Assembly: GCF_032490495.1 (NCBI RefSeq)
Contig: NZ_JAVYJB010000008.1
Span: 62,001 to 126,000, forward strand
Direction: 5' to 3'
Length of the DNA: 64,000 bases
Origin: Pilosibacter fragilis
Lineage (GTDB): Bacteria; Bacillota; Clostridia; Lachnospirales; Lachnospiraceae
A model generated the notes under the pieces. The model saw nothing but the letters and a program-made list of their open reading frames with translations. It had not been told where the DNA came from and did not search any database. Made by a program: the position numbers and the translations under genes. Shown here in pieces: positions 31,503 through 40,902 of the stretch (within the stretch, counting starts at the first letter, position 1; each line of letters opens with the position of its first letter).

Positions 31503-32984
31503 ATGAGAGATGAGAAGAAACAGCAAAAAGAAGCTCTGAAGGAAGAAATGCTGAGACTCGGGAACCTTCAGCGGGAATGCAAAGAGGAAAAGATTCCTGT
31601 CTATATTACCTTTGACGGTTACGACGGTGCCGGAAAGGGCGTGCAGATCGGCCGGCTCATGCAGGCACTGGATCCGAGAGGCTTTGACGTTTACACCGGA
31701 GATAAGGATACCGAGGAGGAAGCGCTCCGTCCGTTCCTCTGGCGGTTTGCGGTCCATGCCCCGGCGGATGGGCGGATCACGATCTATGACACAAGCTGGT
31801 ACCGGAGGGTTCAGGCGGACCGGTTCGAGGGAAAGCTGAATGAAAAGAAAGCAGATGCCGCGTTTGAGGATATCTGCGCGTTTGAGAGATGCCTGGTGGA
31901 CGGCGGAACCGTTCTCATCAAATTTTTTCTGGATATTTCAGAGAAGGAACAGGAAAAGCGGTTTAAAAAACTTCTGGAATCAAAGGATACCGCATGGCGC
32001 GTCACAGAGAAAGAACTTGCGAGAAATGCCCATTACGGAAAATATAAGAAGCTCAGCGATGAGATGATCAGGAGAACGGATATGCCTTATGCTCCCTGGT
32101 ACGTGATCGACGCGAAGGAAAAGAGCGGGACGGCGCTGGTGGTCATAAAGACGGTGGCAGATGTTCTGGAAAAGGCGCTTGAGAAAAAACGGGCGGGAAA
32201 AGAGGCGGAGATCTTTGAGAAACCGGTTCCGCCTGACAGATATGAAAAAGGGATCCTTGCAAAAGCGGACCTGACAAAGCGCCTTGAGGAGGCGGAATAC
32301 CGGAAAAAACTGGACAAGCTCCAGAAACGGCTGGAAGTGCTCCACGGAGAACTCTACCGTCTGCGGATCCCGGTGATCCTTGGCTTTGAGGGCTGGGATG
32401 CCGCCGGAAAGGGAGGAGCGATCAAACGTCTGACGAGCCATCTTGATCCCCGCGGATATAAGGTCTGCCCGACAGCATCCCCGAACGATGTGGAAAAATC
32501 CCATCACTATCTCTGGCGCTTCTGGAATCATGTTCCGAAGGCAGGACACATCGCGATCTTTGACCGCACCTGGTACGGAAGAGTCATGGTGGAGCGGATC
32601 GAGGGCTTCTGTTCCGAGGAGGACTGGCACCATGCATATCGGGAGATCAACGAGATGGAAGCACATTTTGTGCACTCCGGGGCTCTTGTCTTAAAATTCT
32701 GGCTCCAGATCGACAAGGACGAGCAGGAGCGGCGGTTCAATGACCGGATGAAGAACCCGGAAAAACGGTGGAAGATCACGGACGAGGACTGGAGAAACAG
32801 GGAAAAGTGGGATGCTTACGTGCTTGCTGTAAATGAAATGCTGGAAAAGACCTCTACAAAGGATGCCCCCTGGATCGTTGTGGAAGGAAATTCCAAGTGG
32901 TATGCGCGGATCAAGGTCCTTGAAACTGTGGCGGATGCCATGGAAAAAAAGATAAAAGAAGTGGAAAAGAACAGAAAAAGATGA
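31503..32984 (+). CDS. pap: Polyphosphate:AMP phosphotransferase (tandem PPK2)
   Basis: 493 residues from ATG 31503 with GGAGG at 31490. Two PPK2 domains in tandem: the first with Walker A FDGYDGAGKGVQIGRL, the second with FEGWDAAGKGGAIKRLTSHL and the downstream FDRTWYGRVMVERIEGF, an acidic-rich lid. In this class the C-terminal domain is catalytic, transferring phosphate from polyphosphate to AMP to give ADP; the N-terminal copy has DTSWYRRVQADRFEG and is usually inactive. Overlaps the next gene by 4 bp (ATGA). Confidence 0.9.
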   Translation: MRDEKKQQKEALKEEMLRLGNLQRECKEEKIPVYITFDGYDGAGKGVQIGRLMQALDPRGFDVYTGDKDTEEEALRPFLWRFAVHAPADGRITIYDTSWYRRVQADRFEGKLNEKKADAAFEDICAFERCLVDGGTVLIKFFLDISEKEQEKRFKKLLESKDTAWRVTEKELARNAHYGKYKKLSDEMIRRTDMPYAPWYVIDAKEKSGTALVVIKTVADVLEKALEKKRAGKEAEIFEKPVPPDRYEKGILAKADLTKRLEEAEYRKKLDKLQKRLEVLHGELYRLRIPVILGFEGWDAAGKGGAIKRLTSHLDPRGYKVCPTASPNDVEKSHHYLWRFWNHVPKAGHIAIFDRTWYGRVMVERIEGFCSEEDWHHAYREINEMEAHFVHSGALVLKFWLQIDKDEQERRFNDRMKNPEKRWKITDEDWRNREKWDAYVLAVNEMLEKTSTKDAPWIVVEGNSKWYARIKVLETVADAMEKKIKEVEKNRKR

Positions 32985-34210
32985 GCAAAGTAGTGATTAT
33001 AGGCGGCGGGGCAGCGGGAATGGCTGCTGCCATCGGCGCCGCGGAGTGCGGACATGATGTCTCCGTTTATGAGAAAAATGAGAAGCTTGGAAAAAAGATC
33101 TATATCACGGGAAAAGGACGCTGCAATCTGACGAACGGCTGCGATACGGAGGACCTGTTCAGAAATATGGTCTCCAACGGAAAGTTCCTCTACAGTGCCA
33201 TCTATGGATTCACAAACTTTGATATCGTGGATCTTGTGGAGGCAAACGGCTGCCCGGTGAAGGAAGAACGGGGAGCAAGAATGTTCCCGGTATCGGACCA
33301 TGCTTCCGATGTGACGGGGGCCTTGGAGCGGAAGATGAAATCTCTTGGCGTAAAGATCTTCTTAAATGAACCGGTCAGGGATATCGTGATCAGGGACGAA
33401 AGGGCGGCAGGGATCATTCTGGAAAAATCTGGAAAGAGTGTGGATGCCGATGCAGTGGTGATCGCCACAGGCGGACTTTCCTATCCGTCAACAGGTTCCA
33501 CGGGGGACGGGTACCGTTTTGCGAAAGAGGCGGGTCACACGGTGACACCTTTGTCACCGGCGCTTGTTCCGTTCGTGTGTGCAGAAGATGATGTAAAAGA
33601 ACTTCAGGGACTCTCCTTGAGAAACATCGAGGTGACTGTCTGGAACGGAAAGAAAGTGCTCTGGAAAGAGTTCGGCGAGATGCTGTTTACGCATTTTGGC
33701 GTCAGTGGACCTGTCGTTTTGAGTGCCAGCAGCTATGCGGCGAAGATCATCAAAAAAACACCGCTCAGAATGGATATCGACCTGAAACCGGCACTCTCAA
33801 AAGAGCAGCTGGATGCGAGAATCCTGCGGGATTTCGATGAGGCGAAAAATAAGCAGTTTAAGAACTCCTTAAATCACCTCTTCCCGGCAAAGCTGATCCC
33901 GGTGATGATAAAGAGGAGCGGCATCGATCCGGAAAAACAGGTCAATGAGGTGACTGCGGAGGAGAGAAAACGTCTGGTGGATCTCACAAAAGTGTTTTCC
34001 GTGACGCTCACAGGACTCCGCGGGTACAATGAGGCAATCGTGACGCAGGGCGGAGTGAATGTGAAGGAAGTGAATCCATCCACTATGGAATCGAAGAAGC
34101 TGCAGGGCCTCTATTTTGCGGGCGAGGTTCTGGATCTGGACGGTGTGACCGGCGGATTTAACCTGCAGATCGCCTGGTCGACCGGAATGCTGGCAGGCAG
34201 AAGCGTATAG
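32981..34210 (+). CDS. BaiN/HI0933-family FAD-dependent oxidoreductase
   Basis: 409 residues. Dinucleotide-binding start VVIIGGGAAGMAAAIGAAE, KLGKKIYITGKGRCNLTN (family hallmark), ATGGLSYPSTGSTGDGYRFA, and C-terminal FAGEVLDLDGVTGGFNLQIAW are all present. Members include the bile-acid enzyme BaiN and many uncharacterised flavoproteins; nothing here indicates bile acid use. Translationally coupled to the polyphosphate phosphotransferase and followed after 100 bp by cmk. Confidence 0.9.
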   Translation: MSKVVIIGGGAAGMAAAIGAAECGHDVSVYEKNEKLGKKIYITGKGRCNLTNGCDTEDLFRNMVSNGKFLYSAIYGFTNFDIVDLVEANGCPVKEERGARMFPVSDHASDVTGALERKMKSLGVKIFLNEPVRDIVIRDERAAGIILEKSGKSVDADAVVIATGGLSYPSTGSTGDGYRFAKEAGHTVTPLSPALVPFVCAEDDVKELQGLSLRNIEVTVWNGKKVLWKEFGEMLFTHFGVSGPVVLSASSYAAKIIKKTPLRMDIDLKPALSKEQLDARILRDFDEAKNKQFKNSLNHLFPAKLIPVMIKRSGIDPEKQVNEVTAEERKRLVDLTKVFSVTLTGLRGYNEAIVTQGGVNVKEVNPSTMESKKLQGLYFAGEVLDLDGVTGGFNLQIAWSTGMLAGRSV

Positions 34211-34312
34211 AGCACCGGACCTGAGAAGCAGCTTTGAACCCGTATGGCTGTAAAGATATGGAACCATCACGAATAAATAAAAAATCTTGGAATAAACTAA
34301 GGGGAGAATAAC

Positions 34313-34984
34313 ATGTCTTTTAATGTAGCAATAGACGGACCGGCAGGAGCCGGAAAGAGCACCGTGGCAAAGTCTGTGGCAGCTCTGAAGAATTTTATCT
34401 ATGTGGATACCGGAGCAATGTACCGGGCAATGGCGTTATATTTTCTGCGCCAGGGAATCGATAAGACCGACGAGAACGCCATCAACGCGGTACTTGACAA
34501 GGTGGAGATCACGATCCGCTACGAGAACGGCGCGCAGCAGGTGATCTTAAACGGCGAGAATGTATCCGGGCTGATCCGCACCGAAGAGGTCGGAAACATG
34601 GCTTCAGCCACATCCGTCTACAAGAAGGTCCGTGAGAAGCTCGTGGAACTCCAGAAAGATCTGGCAAAGAAGGCGGACGTGATCATGGATGGACGCGACA
34701 TCGGAACCTGTGTCCTGCCGGATGCCGATGTGAAGGTATATCTGACCGCAAGCTCCGCAGTCCGGGCGAAACGCCGCTATCATGAGCTTAAGGAGAAAGG
34801 AACAGCCTGCGATCTCGATGAGATCGAGAAGGACATCATCGAACGGGATTACCGGGATATGCACCGGGAGAATTCCCCGTTGAAACAGGCGGATGACGCC
34901 GTACTCCTTGACAGCTCCGACATGACGTTAAAAGAGGTCGTGGACACGATCACAGCGATGATCGATAAGAAGCAGGGTGCGTAA
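34313..34984 (+). CDS. cmk: Cytidylate kinase
   Basis: 223 residues with the P-loop IDGPAGAGKSTVAKSVA, YVDTGAMYRAMALYFL, MDGRDIGTCVLPDADVKVYLTAS and RDYRDMHRENSPLKQADDAVLLDSS, the full CMP kinase set. Phosphorylates CMP and dCMP. AAGGGGAG lies 7 nt upstream. First of the cmk-ispH-rpsA operon; the gap to ispH is 1 nt. Confidence 0.97.
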   Translation: MSFNVAIDGPAGAGKSTVAKSVAALKNFIYVDTGAMYRAMALYFLRQGIDKTDENAINAVLDKVEITIRYENGAQQVILNGENVSGLIRTEEVGNMASATSVYKKVREKLVELQKDLAKKADVIMDGRDIGTCVLPDADVKVYLTASSAVRAKRRYHELKEKGTACDLDEIEKDIIERDYRDMHRENSPLKQADDAVLLDSSDMTLKEVVDTITAMIDKKQGA

Positions 34985-34985
34985 G

Positions 34986-35831
34986 ATGGAAGTAACAGTT
35001 GCAAAGACAGCAGGCTTCTGCTTTGGTGTGAAGCGTGCCGTGGAAAAAGTATATGATCAGATCGGCAGGACGGAAAAAAGGATCTACACCTACGGTCCAA
35101 TTATCCATAATGAGCAGGTCGTGGGCGATCTCAGGGAAAAGGGTGTGGAGGTCATCGACTCTTTAGAAGAATTGAAGACGATCCGGAACGCTGTTGTTGT
35201 GATCCGCTCCCACGGTGTCGGAAAAAATGTCTACGAGATCTTAAAGGAAAACGATGTGGAAATCGTGGATGCCACATGTCCCTATGTGAAAAAGATCCAC
35301 CGGATCGTCGAAAAACAGTCAGCAGAAGGAAGAAAAGTTCTGATCATAGGCAGTGAGGACCATCCGGAGGTGCAGGGCATCAAGGGATGGGGAGATGAGC
35401 GGACAGTGGTCATCGAGGACATGGATGATTTTCTTAAGCTGCAGCTTCCGGAAAATGAGAAGCTTTGTATTGTATCCCAGACGACATTTAATTACAAGAA
35501 ATTTCAAGATATAGTTGAAAAAATTTCTAAAACGAGGTATGATATAACTGTTTTAAATACGATTTGCAATGCAACACAGGAAAGACAAGTGGAAGCGATG
35601 AGGATAGCCTCACAGGTGGACGTGATGCTGGTTATCGGCGGGAAACACAGCTCGAATACCCAGAAGCTATACGATATCTGCCGGAAGGAATGTAAAAACA
35701 CCTATTACATCCAGACTCTGGGCGACTTTAATCCTGAATGTATTAGTTCTGTGCGCAGTGTAGGTATTACGGCCGGGGCGTCAACCCCAAACAATATTAT
35801 CGAGGAGGTTCATACTAAATGTCAGAGTTAA
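34986..35831 (+). CDS. ispH: HMBPP reductase (isoprenoid synthesis)
   Basis: 281 residues from ATG 34986. The three cluster-binding cysteines appear in GFCFGVKRAVE, DATCPYVKKIH and NTICNATQERQ, along with HNEQVV, RSHG, GxxxHPE-like SEDHPEVQGI, and VGGKHSSNT. Reduces HMBPP to IPP/DMAPP, last step of the MEP pathway, via a 4Fe-4S centre. In many clostridia this enzyme is fused to ribosomal protein S1; here the S1 frame begins 13 nt inside ispH in another frame, so the two are separate but coupled. Confidence 0.95.
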   Translation: MEVTVAKTAGFCFGVKRAVEKVYDQIGRTEKRIYTYGPIIHNEQVVGDLREKGVEVIDSLEELKTIRNAVVVIRSHGVGKNVYEILKENDVEIVDATCPYVKKIHRIVEKQSAEGRKVLIIGSEDHPEVQGIKGWGDERTVVIEDMDDFLKLQLPENEKLCIVSQTTFNYKKFQDIVEKISKTRYDITVLNTICNATQERQVEAMRIASQVDVMLVIGGKHSSNTQKLYDICRKECKNTYYIQTLGDFNPECISSVRSVGITAGASTPNNIIEEVHTKCQS

Positions 35832-36898
35832 GTTTTGAACAAATGTTAGAAGAATCATTAAAAACAATACGTACAGGAGAGGTTGTCACCGGTAAGGTCA
35901 TTGACGTAAAAGAAGACGAAATCGTTTTAAATATTGGTTACAAGTCTGATGGCATCATTACCCGCAGTGAATACACAAACGAGTCCAACGTAGACTTAAG
36001 AAATCTTGTACATGTTGGTGACGAGATGGAAGCCAAAGTCGTAAAGGTGAACGACGGTGAAGGTCAGGTCGCTCTTTCCTACAAGAGACTGGCTGCAGAC
36101 AGAGGAAATAAGAGACTTGAGGAGGCATTTGAGAACCACGAGGTTCTTACAGCAAAGGTTTCCCAGGTTCTTGACGGCGGTTTAAGTGTGATCGTGGACG
36201 AAGCTAGAATCTTTATCCCGGCAAGCCTTGTATCCGACGTATATGAGAAAGATTTATCCAAATATGCTGATAAAGAGATCGAATTCGTGATCACAGAGTT
36301 CAATCCGAGAAGAAGAAGAGTCATCGGCGACCGCAAGCAGCTTATCGTTGCTAAGAAGGCTGAGATGCAGAAAGCTCTCTTCGAGAAGATCCATGTAGGT
36401 GACAAGGTAGAAGGAACTGTTAAGAACGTAACTGATTTCGGTGCATTCATCGATCTTGGCGGCGCTGACGGTTTACTCCACATCTCCGAGATGTCCTGGG
36501 GCAGAATCGAGAACCCGAAGAAGGTCTTCAAGGTTGGCGATAAGGTAACAGCTCTCATCAAAGACATCAACGGTGAGAAGATTGCCCTTTCCATGAAGTT
36601 CCCGGAGACAAATCCGTGGGCTGACGCTGCTGAGAAGTACGCAGTAGGCAACGTAGTTACAGGTAAGGTAGCTCGTATGACTGACTTCGGCGCATTCGTT
36701 GAGCTTGAGCCGGGCGTAGACGCTCTGCTTCATGTATCCCAGATCTCCAGAGAGCACGTTGCTAAGCCGGCTGATGTACTTTCCATCGGTCAGGAGATCA
36801 CTGCTAAGATCGTTGATTTCAACGAGGCAGACAGAAAGATCAGCTTAAGCATGAAGGCTCTTGAGGCTGACAACGCACAGGAGCAGACTGAGGAGTAA
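35819..36898 (+). CDS. rpsA: Ribosomal protein S1
   Basis: 359 residues with four S1 (OB-fold) repeats: VVTGKVIDVKEDEIVLNIG, EVLTAKVSQVLDGGLSVIV, KVEGTVKNVTDFGAFIDLGG, NVVTGKVARMTDFGAFVEL. Shorter than the six-repeat proteobacterial S1, typical for Firmicutes. Binds mRNA at the ribosome. GAGGAGG precedes ATG 35819. Ends with a terminator and a dispersed repeat. Confidence 0.93.
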   Translation: MSELSFEQMLEESLKTIRTGEVVTGKVIDVKEDEIVLNIGYKSDGIITRSEYTNESNVDLRNLVHVGDEMEAKVVKVNDGEGQVALSYKRLAADRGNKRLEEAFENHEVLTAKVSQVLDGGLSVIVDEARIFIPASLVSDVYEKDLSKYADKEIEFVITEFNPRRRRVIGDRKQLIVAKKAEMQKALFEKIHVGDKVEGTVKNVTDFGAFIDLGGADGLLHISEMSWGRIENPKKVFKVGDKVTALIKDINGEKIALSMKFPETNPWADAAEKYAVGNVVTGKVARMTDFGAFVELEPGVDALLHVSQISREHVAKPADVLSIGQEITAKIVDFNEADRKISLSMKALEADNAQEQTEE

Positions 36899-36930
36899 TC
36901 CGAAGGTGATTCTTAAATAAGAATTTTCGA

Positions 36931-36963
36931 GGACATCGTTCTTTGCGGGCGGTGTCCTTTTTT
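36931..36963 (+). terminator. Terminator of cmk-ispH-rpsA
   Basis: GGACATCG (36931-36938) pairs with CGGTGTCC (36950-36957, one wobble), followed by six Ts. Confidence 0.8.
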
Positions 36964-36998
36964 GTAACAGGAAATTCCGAGGAATTCCCTGTACAAAA
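36958..36998. repeat. Dispersed palindromic repeat, copy b
   Basis: TTTGTAACAGGAAATTCC, GAG, GAATTCCCTGTACAAA: imperfect palindrome merging with the terminator T-run. From 36999 to 37294 no gene is seen; GTTACTGT/ACAGTAAC (37175-37192) is a perfect 8-bp hairpin in the leader of the next gene. Confidence 0.75.
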
Positions 36999-37294
36999 AA
37001 CACGAACGCATCAGGACACATCAGAGGCCGCGAAGCCTGCCGCAGAAATGCCGCAAATTGTGTCCACACTACAAAAATGCGTAAGAGATTTGTAATTGAA
37101 ATCATAGTGTAATCTCAAGGTTTGTATGTTAAGATAACCGTACAAAAGCAAAAGACGGCGGAAGAACCTGAAAAGTTACTGTGAACAGTAACCTTGGAAA
37201 ATCAGGACGGCCGCAAATCGGTATTTGAAGGAGAACGCTGTAAAACAATGCAGTCCGGCAAAGACCGATACAAGAGAACAGGAGGAATTTTATT

Positions 37295-38044
37295 ATGACG
37301 AAAAATATGAAAAGAATGACTGCACTGGCCTGCGCTGCCATGATGATCGCATCTATGGGGATCACCGGATGCGGCAAGGCGGATGGACAGACAAAGGAGG
37401 AGACAAAAACGACAGCAGTTGAGACTCCTGCAGGAACTGAGACATCTGCGACTACGGAAAACGAGGCGGGAAAACTTCCGGACGGTACCGGTCAGGAAAG
37501 TGGAGCGGCAGACACGGAGTCCGCGAGTGAGTCTGATCCGATGATGGGAACGATCGTTTCTGTGGAAGATGGACAGCTTACGATGCATCGCCAGGATAAT
37601 GGATTTGATGAGGATGTTGTAATTACGATCGCAGAGGATACGAAGGTTCTGGATGCAGAGAATGGTTATCCGGTGGAACTCGGTGATCTGAAAGAAGGAA
37701 ATACCATCAGCGCTTATGTAGACGAGGCAATGACGTTGAGCCTTCCGCCGATCGCAAATGGTCTGCTGATCTTAGTACAGGCAGAGGGATATGATTTCCC
37801 GAGATACACGAAGGTAAAGGAATTGATGGCTGCAAATACAGAAGGTGAGCGGATCCTCACAGCCGAGAATGGGATCAATTACATGATTACCGCTGAAACA
37901 AGACTTCTTCCATATCTGACAAGAAATATTGTCTCCGAGGAAGACCTCACAGAAGGAACCGAGATCCTGATCTGGAATGATGAGAACGGAAATAAAGCAG
38001 AAAAGATCGTCGTGTTCCAGGGTGAGAATGGATACGCAAAATAA
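37295..38044 (+). CDS. Lipoprotein of unknown function
   Basis: 249 residues, AGGAGG before ATG 37295. Signal peptide with lipobox GITGC (Cys 26). A 55-residue Thr/Glu/Ala/Ser-rich linker follows, then a beta-rich domain starting MMGTIVSVEDGQLTMHRQD, VITIAEDTKVLDAENGYPVELGDLKEGNTISAYV, and a second half with LTAENGINYMITAETRLLPYL, EDLTEGTEILIW. The beta-rich part resembles OB-like extracellular domains of clostridial lipoproteins. No enzyme motif; probably attached to the outer membrane face by its lipid. Confidence 0.75.
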   Translation: MTKNMKRMTALACAAMMIASMGITGCGKADGQTKEETKTTAVETPAGTETSATTENEAGKLPDGTGQESGAADTESASESDPMMGTIVSVEDGQLTMHRQDNGFDEDVVITIAEDTKVLDAENGYPVELGDLKEGNTISAYVDEAMTLSLPPIANGLLILVQAEGYDFPRYTKVKELMAANTEGERILTAENGINYMITAETRLLPYLTRNIVSEEDLTEGTEILIWNDENGNKAEKIVVFQGENGYAK

Positions 38045-38126
38045 ATAATGGGATCTTGCTAGAAAACAATCTGTATGAAAATGCCGGACAGCGGGCATAC
38101 TCTCCTTATGGAAGGAGCGTGAGCCT

Positions 38127-38357
38127 GTGTCGAAGAAAAAAAGAGAACCGGTGGATCCGGAGCACTTAAAGCCGGAGGACCGGATGAAATTCGAGATCGC
38201 GAAGGAGCTGGGGCTGGCGGACAAGGTAATCGCCGGTGGCTGGCGGTGTCTTACCGCAAAAGAGAGCGGCAGGATCGGCGGTCTTGTGACAAAAAAGAAG
38301 AGAGAAATGTCCGCAAAAACGCAGGACAAGGAGAATTCAGGGGAAAACTGCCATTGA
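38127..38357 (+). CDS. Small acid-soluble spore protein, alpha/beta type
   Basis: 76 residues from GTG 38127, AAGGAG 9 nt upstream. RMKFEIAKELGL and LTAKESGRIGGLVTKK match the two DNA-binding blocks of alpha/beta SASPs (KxEIAxELG and GxxGGxxxK). The Lys-rich ends and an insert between blocks (ADKVIAGGWRC) mark the divergent clostridial subgroup. SASPs coat spore DNA and protect it from UV and heat. Direct evidence for a sporulating host. Confidence 0.85.
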   Translation: MSKKKREPVDPEHLKPEDRMKFEIAKELGLADKVIAGGWRCLTAKESGRIGGLVTKKKREMSAKTQDKENSGENCH

Positions 38358-38377
38358 AACAATGGCGGTTTTCTTTT
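38343..38377 (+). terminator. Terminator of spore-protein gene
   Basis: GAAAACTGCCATTG pairs with CAATGGCGGTTTTC (14 bp, one wobble), loop AAA, then TTTT. Overlaps the stop codon. Confidence 0.85.
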
Positions 38378-38445
38378 ATAATTAGGGGAGAGAGAGGCAG
38401 CAGTTCAACGATATGGAAAAATCAGATCTTGGAAGGGAATCAATT

Positions 38446-39654
38446 ATGAATATATCGCTTATTTGTTTTACGAGAGACGGATTTGAGACGATGAAGCGGA
38501 TCAATGACACCCTTTCCGGAGCTTCTGAAGCTTTCGCGAATGCGTCCTGTCCGGAACATCGTGATAGGAGCGCAAAGACCGAGGACAGATCCTGTGAGGG
38601 GGGTACTCTGTATCAGTTTCTGTGGATCGCCGGGCGGTACGCGCTCCAGCTTGCGGCAACGGATGCCGGAGTGCCTTATCAGGCAGTGCCGGAGGGCGGA
38701 CTTTCGGAGTGGACGAAGGAGGCTTTTCTGCGGGACGATGCTCTTATTTTTGTGGGTGCCTGTGGGATCGCGGTGCGCTCCATTGCGCCATATGTGCGGG
38801 ATAAATTTCAGGACCCTGCGGTGGTCTGTGTGGATGAGGCGGGACAGTTTGTGATCCCGCTTCTCTCCGGACATGTGGGCGGAGCGAACCGGCTGGCGGA
38901 AACAGTGGCTTCCGGGATCGGAGCAGTGCCGGTGGTGACGACGGCGACGGATGTGGAGAAGAAATTTGCGGTGGACGTGTTCGCAAAGGATCATGGATTT
39001 GTGATCACGGACCGGAAACTTGCGAAGGAGATTTCGGCTGATATCCTTGCGGGTGAGCCGGTGGGAGTGTTCTCAGATTTCGGATTTTCAGCGTGGAAGA
39101 AGATTCCGGAGGGACTTTTTGAGGATCGGATCTGTAAGCGGAATCTCTGGATTACGGTGTCCGGAAAAGAAAAGAAAGGGATTCCGGAGAACCGCGTCCT
39201 GCGCCTGATCCCACGGTGTGTGGCACTTGGAATCGGCTGTAAACGCGGGACACCTGTTGAGAAGATCCGGACTGCGGTGGAAAGTGCGATGGAGCGGAAC
39301 GGGATCGATCTGCGAAGCGTCTTTGCGGCGGCGAGCATCGACATCAAGAAGCAGGAGCAGGGACTCATCGAATTCGCAAAGGAACTTCAGGTGCCGTTTC
39401 TGACATTTTCCAGTGAGGAGTTAAATGGACAGCCGGGAGATTTCCCGGAGTCGGAATTTGTGCAAAAGACCACGGGAACCGGAAATGTCTGCGAGCGGTC
39501 CGCAGTGGCTGCGTGCAGGCTGGGCGTGAGAGCTTCTGAGTGCAGGATCCTGATCCATAAGGAAGCGGAGGACGGCGTGACAGTGGCCGCAGCGTATTAT
39601 ATGATCGGAAAGTCCGGAGAAAATGCGGATCGGGAAGAAAAATCGAGAGGATAG
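38446..39654 (+). CDS. cbiG: Cobalt-precorrin-5A hydrolase
   Basis: 402 residues from ATG 38446 with GGAAGGG upstream. The N- and central domains (FVGACGIAVRSIAPYV, VVCVDEAGQFVIPLLSGHVGGANRLAE, VVTTATDV) and C-terminal domain (ALGIGCKRGTPVEKIRTAVE, AASIDIKKQEQGL, GTGNVCERSA) are those of CbiG. It opens the lactone ring of cobalt-precorrin-5A releasing acetaldehyde in anaerobic B12 synthesis. First of three cobalamin genes; the remaining pathway genes are not in the window. Confidence 0.95.
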   Translation: MNISLICFTRDGFETMKRINDTLSGASEAFANASCPEHRDRSAKTEDRSCEGGTLYQFLWIAGRYALQLAATDAGVPYQAVPEGGLSEWTKEAFLRDDALIFVGACGIAVRSIAPYVRDKFQDPAVVCVDEAGQFVIPLLSGHVGGANRLAETVASGIGAVPVVTTATDVEKKFAVDVFAKDHGFVITDRKLAKEISADILAGEPVGVFSDFGFSAWKKIPEGLFEDRICKRNLWITVSGKEKKGIPENRVLRLIPRCVALGIGCKRGTPVEKIRTAVESAMERNGIDLRSVFAAASIDIKKQEQGLIEFAKELQVPFLTFSSEELNGQPGDFPESEFVQKTTGTGNVCERSAVAACRLGVRASECRILIHKEAEDGVTVAAAYYMIGKSGENADREEKSRG

Positions 39655-39666
39655 AGTAGAAAGAAT

Positions 39667-40902
39667 ATGATGATCCTGATAAATGGGGGAAGCTCCAGCG
39701 GAAAGTCCGCATTTGCAGAGACCCTGATCGTAGAACAGGCAAAGAAAGAAGAGGTGATGGCGGAAGCCGCCGGAAAATCGATGCGCGGCGGCGCCCGGAA
39801 AACGGATCTGCGCCATCAGCCGTCCTGTTACCTTGCAACCATGATCGCCTGGGACGAGGAGTGTAGGGAGCGGATCCGAAAACACCGCAAAATGCGGGAA
39901 AAAAAGAATTTTATGACCATCGAGTGCCCTGTGGATCTTTCGAAGGCGGAGGTCCCTGCCAGGAGCCGGTGTCTGTTAGAGTGTGTTTCCAATCTTGCGG
40001 CGAACGAGATGTACCGCCGGGACATGGAAGATCCGGAGAATGGCGCGATGGAACGGATATTGGAAGGAATCAGGATGATCAGAAAAAATGCGGACTTTCT
40101 GGTAGTCGTGACAAATGATGTGTCCGGGGATCAGGGGCCGTACTCGGAGGAGACGGAAGCGTACCGGAAGCTGTTGGGCGGAATCAACTGTGCGTTGGCC
40201 GGGGAGGCGGATGAAGTGTACGAGGTGATCTGCGGTGAGCCGGTGATGGTGAAGAAAAAGAAGAGGGAAGATACGGAAGTGGAAGAGAGAAGAACGGATC
40301 GATCTGTGGATCGTCAGAGAGGGATCAGGCTTTTTGTAGGAGGCGCGTATCAGGGGAAATCAAACCTTGCGATGCGTGAGGCGGTGACGGAAGAAAACCG
40401 CTTCATTCTTGTGGCAGACGGCGAACAGTCACCGTTGGAAGACGCGTTTGATTCGGAGGCTGTTCTGAATCTTCATATCTATATTCGAAGGCTGATAGAC
40501 ACAGTACTGGGTGAGTATGACGCGAAGAGAGAGGATGACAGAGTGTTCTGCGACAGTATCCGCAGTGAAATCAATGAGAGAACTGAAGCTGTGAGGGATC
40601 CGGCTGAAAGAACATCTGCCGGAGAAACAAAGATGGTCAGAGTGCAGACGAAAGAAACGGAAGATATCGAGATCCGGATCGAAGAGGTCATGTACCGGTA
40701 TCTGGATATGATCCTTGAGAAGAATCCCAACGCAGTCATCACCTGCGACGAGATCGGCTGCGGAATCGTTCCCATCGATAAAACAGACCGCCTGTGGCGG
40801 GAGATGAGTGGGGACGCCTGCCAGTATCTGGCGGCGCGGGCGGTGAAGGTATGCCGCGTTGTCTGCGGGATCCCGATGGCTTTAAAGGGCGGTGAGACAT
40901 GA
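39667..40902 (+). CDS. cobU: Adenosylcobinamide kinase/guanylyltransferase fused to a second CobU-like domain
   Basis: 411 residues, about twice a normal CobU. Residues 1-190: P-loop GGSSSGKSAFAE, a 30-residue Arg/Lys-rich insert, CYLATMIAWDEECRERIRKHRKMR (with the His region guanylated in CobU) and VVVTNDVSGDQGPYSEETEAYR. After a charged linker, residues about 215-411 form a second P-loop unit: LFVGGAYQGKSNLAMREA, ITCDEIGCGIVPIDKTDRLWRE and VVCGIPMALKG. Activates cobinamide for nucleotide-loop assembly. The second unit resembles the separate short CobU-like proteins of clostridial B12 clusters; its role is unknown. Overlaps cobD by 4 bp. Confidence 0.85.
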   Translation: MMILINGGSSSGKSAFAETLIVEQAKKEEVMAEAAGKSMRGGARKTDLRHQPSCYLATMIAWDEECRERIRKHRKMREKKNFMTIECPVDLSKAEVPARSRCLLECVSNLAANEMYRRDMEDPENGAMERILEGIRMIRKNADFLVVVTNDVSGDQGPYSEETEAYRKLLGGINCALAGEADEVYEVICGEPVMVKKKKREDTEVEERRTDRSVDRQRGIRLFVGGAYQGKSNLAMREAVTEENRFILVADGEQSPLEDAFDSEAVLNLHIYIRRLIDTVLGEYDAKREDDRVFCDSIRSEINERTEAVRDPAERTSAGETKMVRVQTKETEDIEIRIEEVMYRYLDMILEKNPNAVITCDEIGCGIVPIDKTDRLWREMSGDACQYLAARAVKVCRVVCGIPMALKGGET

